From Moraxella caprae DSM 19149 (GTDB lineage Bacteria; Pseudomonadota; Gammaproteobacteria; Pseudomonadales; Moraxellaceae), in assembly GCF_000426885.1 (NCBI RefSeq), contig NZ_KE384583.1:31061-95060 (forward strand): a stretch of DNA of 64,000 nucleotides, in the 5' to 3' direction. Below are positions 62,901 through 64,000 of the stretch, in pieces (within the stretch, counting starts at the first letter, position 1; each line of letters starts with the position of its first letter). The position numbers and the translations under genes were made by a program. The notes beneath the pieces are model-generated. The model saw only the letters and a list, made by a program, of their open reading frames with translations. It searched no databases and was not told the origin of the DNA.

Positions 62901-64000
62901 GTATCATCAAACAAATCATCAAAATCATCTTGGCTGATTTGGTTGTCTTGGGCGACTTGATGGCTGATATTAATACTCTCATCAGGTGTTATGATGGCTG
63001 TCTTATGAGCATCATGAATGTCTAGACCAATCTCATCCAAAGTCTTATCATGCATGCCATCAATGCTAACGTCAATAACATCAACATCATTCTCTGCTTT
63101 GGCATCATCCAAAGACATGTCATCCGCTGGCAACTCATCGATGGTCAATGTACCATCTAACTCAAAATCATCAATAACCTGCTCGGTTTGATTTTCATCT
63201 TGGGCATTTTTTTGCACAGACGGCTCAACCATCTGACTTTCAAAGACGACATCATGAGCCAGTTCTCGCCCATCTTCTGCTTCGCTGTCTTGCCCATCAT
63301 TAACATCTAGATTGACATCAATACCTAATCCCAAATCCACATTTGTATTTGTGTCTGTATCCAAAACATCTTGGATGCCATCTTGAGCGTCGTCAAGGTT
63401 TGTTTGTGATGGCAAAGTGGGGACATGCTCGCCTGCGTCATCATAAACCGTGACATGCTGATGAGCAGAGTGACGTGCCATCTCCACATCATGCAGTTCA
63501 GGCTCGCTTAGATTGGCATCAAGCAGTAGTCTTTGAGCATCATCGGTGCATTCTTCTGTTCGGATGAGTAGAGCATGGTCAAATACTTGTTGTGCCAAAT
63601 TATCAAGAAACATCTCAAACAAAGACAAACACTCGGCAGTCTTATGAGCGATTTGCCATGGGATATGATTTGGTGATTTTTCTTGGAGCAGGGTAAATAC
63701 CCCCGCAATTTTTGTTGCCACTGTCGCCGCATCAAATAACCCTAGGTCATTAAAGTTTTTAACCAGTAACTCAAAATTCTTAGATGATGGCAGTTTATCA
63801 GCTTGTTTATGGTTTAGGTAATCTGAGAACTTATCTTTGACTTCTTCTATTAAGATACGAACTTCACGAAGCACATCTCGCTCATTGGCAACAATGTCAT
63901 CATGACGACCGCCTTTGGTGTTGATAACCTCGGCGGTACTGGCGATGGCAGTATACAAATCTTGGAGCTGAGTGTTGAGTTGCCATTGCATTTGGGCAAA
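56924..64000 (-). CDS. chpA: Hybrid chemotaxis histidine kinase ChpA (5' end outside window)
   Basis: At least 2,358 residues of the kinase controlling type IV pili. An acidic linker occupies about 190-640. Five Hpt domains carry HTxKG-type histidines: HTLKGSGRMVGAF (~677), HTLKGSGRMVGAY (~903), HTLRGASGLAPL (~1145), HTIKGGARLAGI (~1449) and HTIKGGARMVSA (~1624); the third has Arg for Lys. A CheA-like dimerisation and ATPase region follows (LEHMLRNAVDHGVEMP ~1945, GRGVGMDVV), then a CheW domain, and a C-terminal receiver with its phosphoacceptor in LLLDIEMPRMDG (~2285). The frame is open to the right edge, so the start is beyond it. It leads the chpB-chpC genes. Confidence 0.93.
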   Translation of the reverse strand, partial: FAQMQWQLNTQLQDLYTAIASTAEVINTKGGRHDDIVANERDVLREVRILIEEVKDKFSDYLNHKQADKLPSSKNFELLVKNFNDLGLFDAATVATKIAGVFTLLQEKSPNHIPWQIAHKTAECLSLFEMFLDNLAQQVFDHALLIRTEECTDDAQRLLLDANLSEPELHDVEMARHSAHQHVTVYDDAGEHVPTLPSQTNLDDAQDGIQDVLDTDTNTNVDLGLGIDVNLDVNDGQDSEAEDGRELAHDVVFESQMVEPSVQKNAQDENQTEQVIDDFELDGTLTIDELPADDMSLDDAKAENDVDVIDVSIDGMHDKTLDEIGLDIHDAHKTAIITPDESINISHQVAQDNQISQDDFDDLFDDTLTFDDNFGVDDIKTSTKSETVDFDVADDELFDDIFVDEPVLAVGQVGDQSQNPRLDDDPVQDEPQIINHLPDEDIELDLFDDSIALTLDDEKLDDDELMVDELPDQEPHTAEDGVYATQEDDEILLSDYVNEGTVDNVVPSLASSELLTDELPENGTNEDEMVVDDVDVVQADNSQDLPDQDVFDEVVFDDEMIGEADVIFDDIDDADDTNNINIADIADEKLAQKESDEQVVVLGETKQDVAEGQATDGLSEVYLAAKASLKEDDFSHDEEFREIFIEEVDEVMEEMHTHLPKWQADPQNLKPLKEIRRNWHTLKGSGRMVGAFQVGETAWAIENMLNRVLDETIKVSPDVVAIVSETAEIIPVMVQDFASSQPPSVDNALVVMRANNILAGRPMDEGRPDLAGESIEYEVQDEPLVETDESVGDDVADDNIMIGEDDDESIGDELANADEIESVSEEIVDDTTNDEQVQTADMPAVLLPFIETAKATTHEPMEVDEDIREIYIEEAGEVLETIIPLFDKYQSSPDKGTLTDIRRGFHTLKGSGRMVGAYELGELAWSIENMLNRVLDETVPMDDGMQALIGDVLGEFGALVSIFESKSDDYPAKIKLWEAVAHAYSKGHGKEFDYRTLDVADGLDKNTDIQNANTENGDDIDSVADNGALQSLDDGVLVPELVLVASSVEGESNLDVINDKTTEQTDRTQDDETDKKTKPTHEALSLVEQAGQIMSNTTPSSPVDDEEDMLCQIFIEEARELLAEVTIFLNAHEADTQTPVDNKVVRAFHTLRGASGLAPLVAVGEVGAIIERGLQSLQHHDAPMGDKHKQALKNAVAFIDGYLDAYNQTDGGLITAQELGELAEDKQEIEELMLDETNVYHVESLIDGIDELLDAELELEGMSAKEQNVICDYAKTQLTQIDMLLARTQDLPKFQSLLASLKPAYELMAEHAEQAKDDSFIDALLAVHHELIGLFDAMAGSMALTVDKSILNNLSTITLERENYYQELGNTLKEQSKIKEDADSSKASIDKGVSQSDSQAPIRLEMIATDDELLEIFLDEALELDAEVTEVFGQWRDDKENLDHLKTLQRHLHTIKGGARLAGISSIGDLTHEAESVYERFTNKQMTVTDPWVRTMQRVQDVLSLQLDAVKNTKQSFFADNTIADLQAYLSAGEVPEGAVIAIPVLDAKKEESASAQPATPELDEEARYQSFIKDSWQGNLPDKDILGVFLEETKELAESSSENFAAFRNNTSDVASLQALQRKLHTIKGGARMVSANGVADLAHEMETVYEGLGNRRLPATRMVANLLFACHDWITSAVGLLEHNYNPPRPTPLVDALHCFIKNPDDLNEVPVVSLENEIDFISEYQAFLAESKNTRDISRMPPMKGVFGESVDSSSNNEMIRISAPLLERMINLSGEAAINRARIDMNLASITGSIEEMGVTVQRLFDQLRRMDIELEEQILAQIDDGTFDEDFDPLEMDQYSSLNQLSKSLSESASDLLDIKATMLDKTRDGENLLLQLSRTQADLQDSLMNSRMVPFSRLTPRLQRIVRQTASELGKNVELTVINADDEMDRSILDRITSPLEHMLRNAVDHGVEMPAKRSELGKPLTGHITLEVLREGGEMVILLSDDGAGVNVDAVRNKAISQGLIHPDEQLADNDIMQYIFNAGLSTTNKVTQISGRGVGMDVVRTEIRQLGGSVSVESEFGRGSRFIIRVPLTVSVSDALIVRVADRQYAIPLVQIERVVQMNATELLTYHQSGNNTIKIDNKNYRLRYLNEILTGNYFNEIVSGVSLPVIIIKTQTGQALALQVDEIVGSRIEIVVKPLGRQLSNLSGISAATIMGDGSVMLILDLLALMRTAQAKRENKEVEPVVSRRHLIMVVDDSVTVRKVTSRFLERQGFEVIVAKDGVDAIEILQDNIPDLMLLDIEMPRMDGFEVATQVRHSPRLSHLPIIMITSRTGEKHRDRAFEIGVNDYMGKPFQEVELLERIGKLLNI

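Noticed and set aside
1-64000. tRNA, rRNA or known riboswitch genes
   Set aside because: No cloverleaf with a TPsiC-like GGTTCRANYCC arm or other RNA family signature could be found by reading; a dedicated covariance-model scan would decide.

Overview
The window is a chromosomal segment of a gammaproteobacterium in the Moraxellaceae, most likely a Moraxella species. This is inferred from gene content and neighbourhoods: yceD-rpmF next to fabD-fabG-acpP without plsX/fabH between them, a Pil-Chp type chemosensory cluster (chpA-chpB-chpC), OxyR beside AhpC, and dispersed palindromic repeats. No database was searched, so the genus is tentative. No rRNA, tRNA, CRISPR array, phage or complete transposase gene was seen.

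Layout. 1-5.7 kb: the end of a WG-repeat protein with a fresh tandem duplication, two TauE/SafE-type exporters, coaBC, a VapBC-like locus whose toxin is broken twice, and a dicarboxylate/amino-acid symporter. 5.9-10.1 kb: nhaA, a His-rich MliC-like lipoprotein and a DUF2799 lipoprotein. 10.1-14.9 kb: a complete MITE, aroE, an acyl-CoA dehydrogenase, xthA and an FKBP-type isomerase. 15-20.2 kb: a type I secretion operon (TolC-like, ABC exporter, HlyD-like) with no substrate gene nearby. 20.6-26 kb: lnt and valS. 26.1-27.7 kb: an AT-rich coiled-coil gene of unknown function split by one in-frame stop. 27.7-34.1 kb: an HDAC-like hydrolase, a YbjN protein, a cluster of palindromic repeats, a possible toxin/antitoxin pair, ccmA-ccmB without the rest of the ccm genes, and a tandem pair of secreted paralogues. 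34.1-42 kb: tsaD, coaE, a Kbp-like BON/LysM protein, acpP-fabG-fabD, rpmF-yceD, epmC and a yciO-like gene. 42-45.6 kb: the min genes, with a MITE between minC and minD. 46-53.6 kb: an acyltransferase, an OmpA-type lipoprotein with a structured leader, a YgjP-type metalloprotease, and the peroxide-defence genes oxyR, ahpC and ahpF. 53.8-64 kb: cytochrome b561 and chpC-chpB-chpA; chpA runs off the right edge.

How the genes work together. Envelope and stress functions dominate: AhpC is reduced by AhpF and both are probably under OxyR; MinCDE places the division site; CoaBC and CoaE serve coenzyme A synthesis, and FabD/FabG/AcpP use the phosphopantetheine carrier; Lnt completes the lipoproteins, of which four are visible here; ChpA/B/C would control type IV pilus twitching.

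The least ordinary parts are the small mobile and repetitive elements and the decayed genes. One MITE-like family has four copies here: two full-length with 13-bp terminal inverted repeats, one internally deleted, and one truncated and itself apparently interrupted by another inverted-repeat element. Two further palindromic repeat families cluster between genes. The strongest leads are the split gene at 26.1 kb, the His-rich lysozyme-inhibitor-like lipoprotein with a palindromic site at its promoter, the MITE inside the min locus, and the type I secretion operon without a visible substrate.
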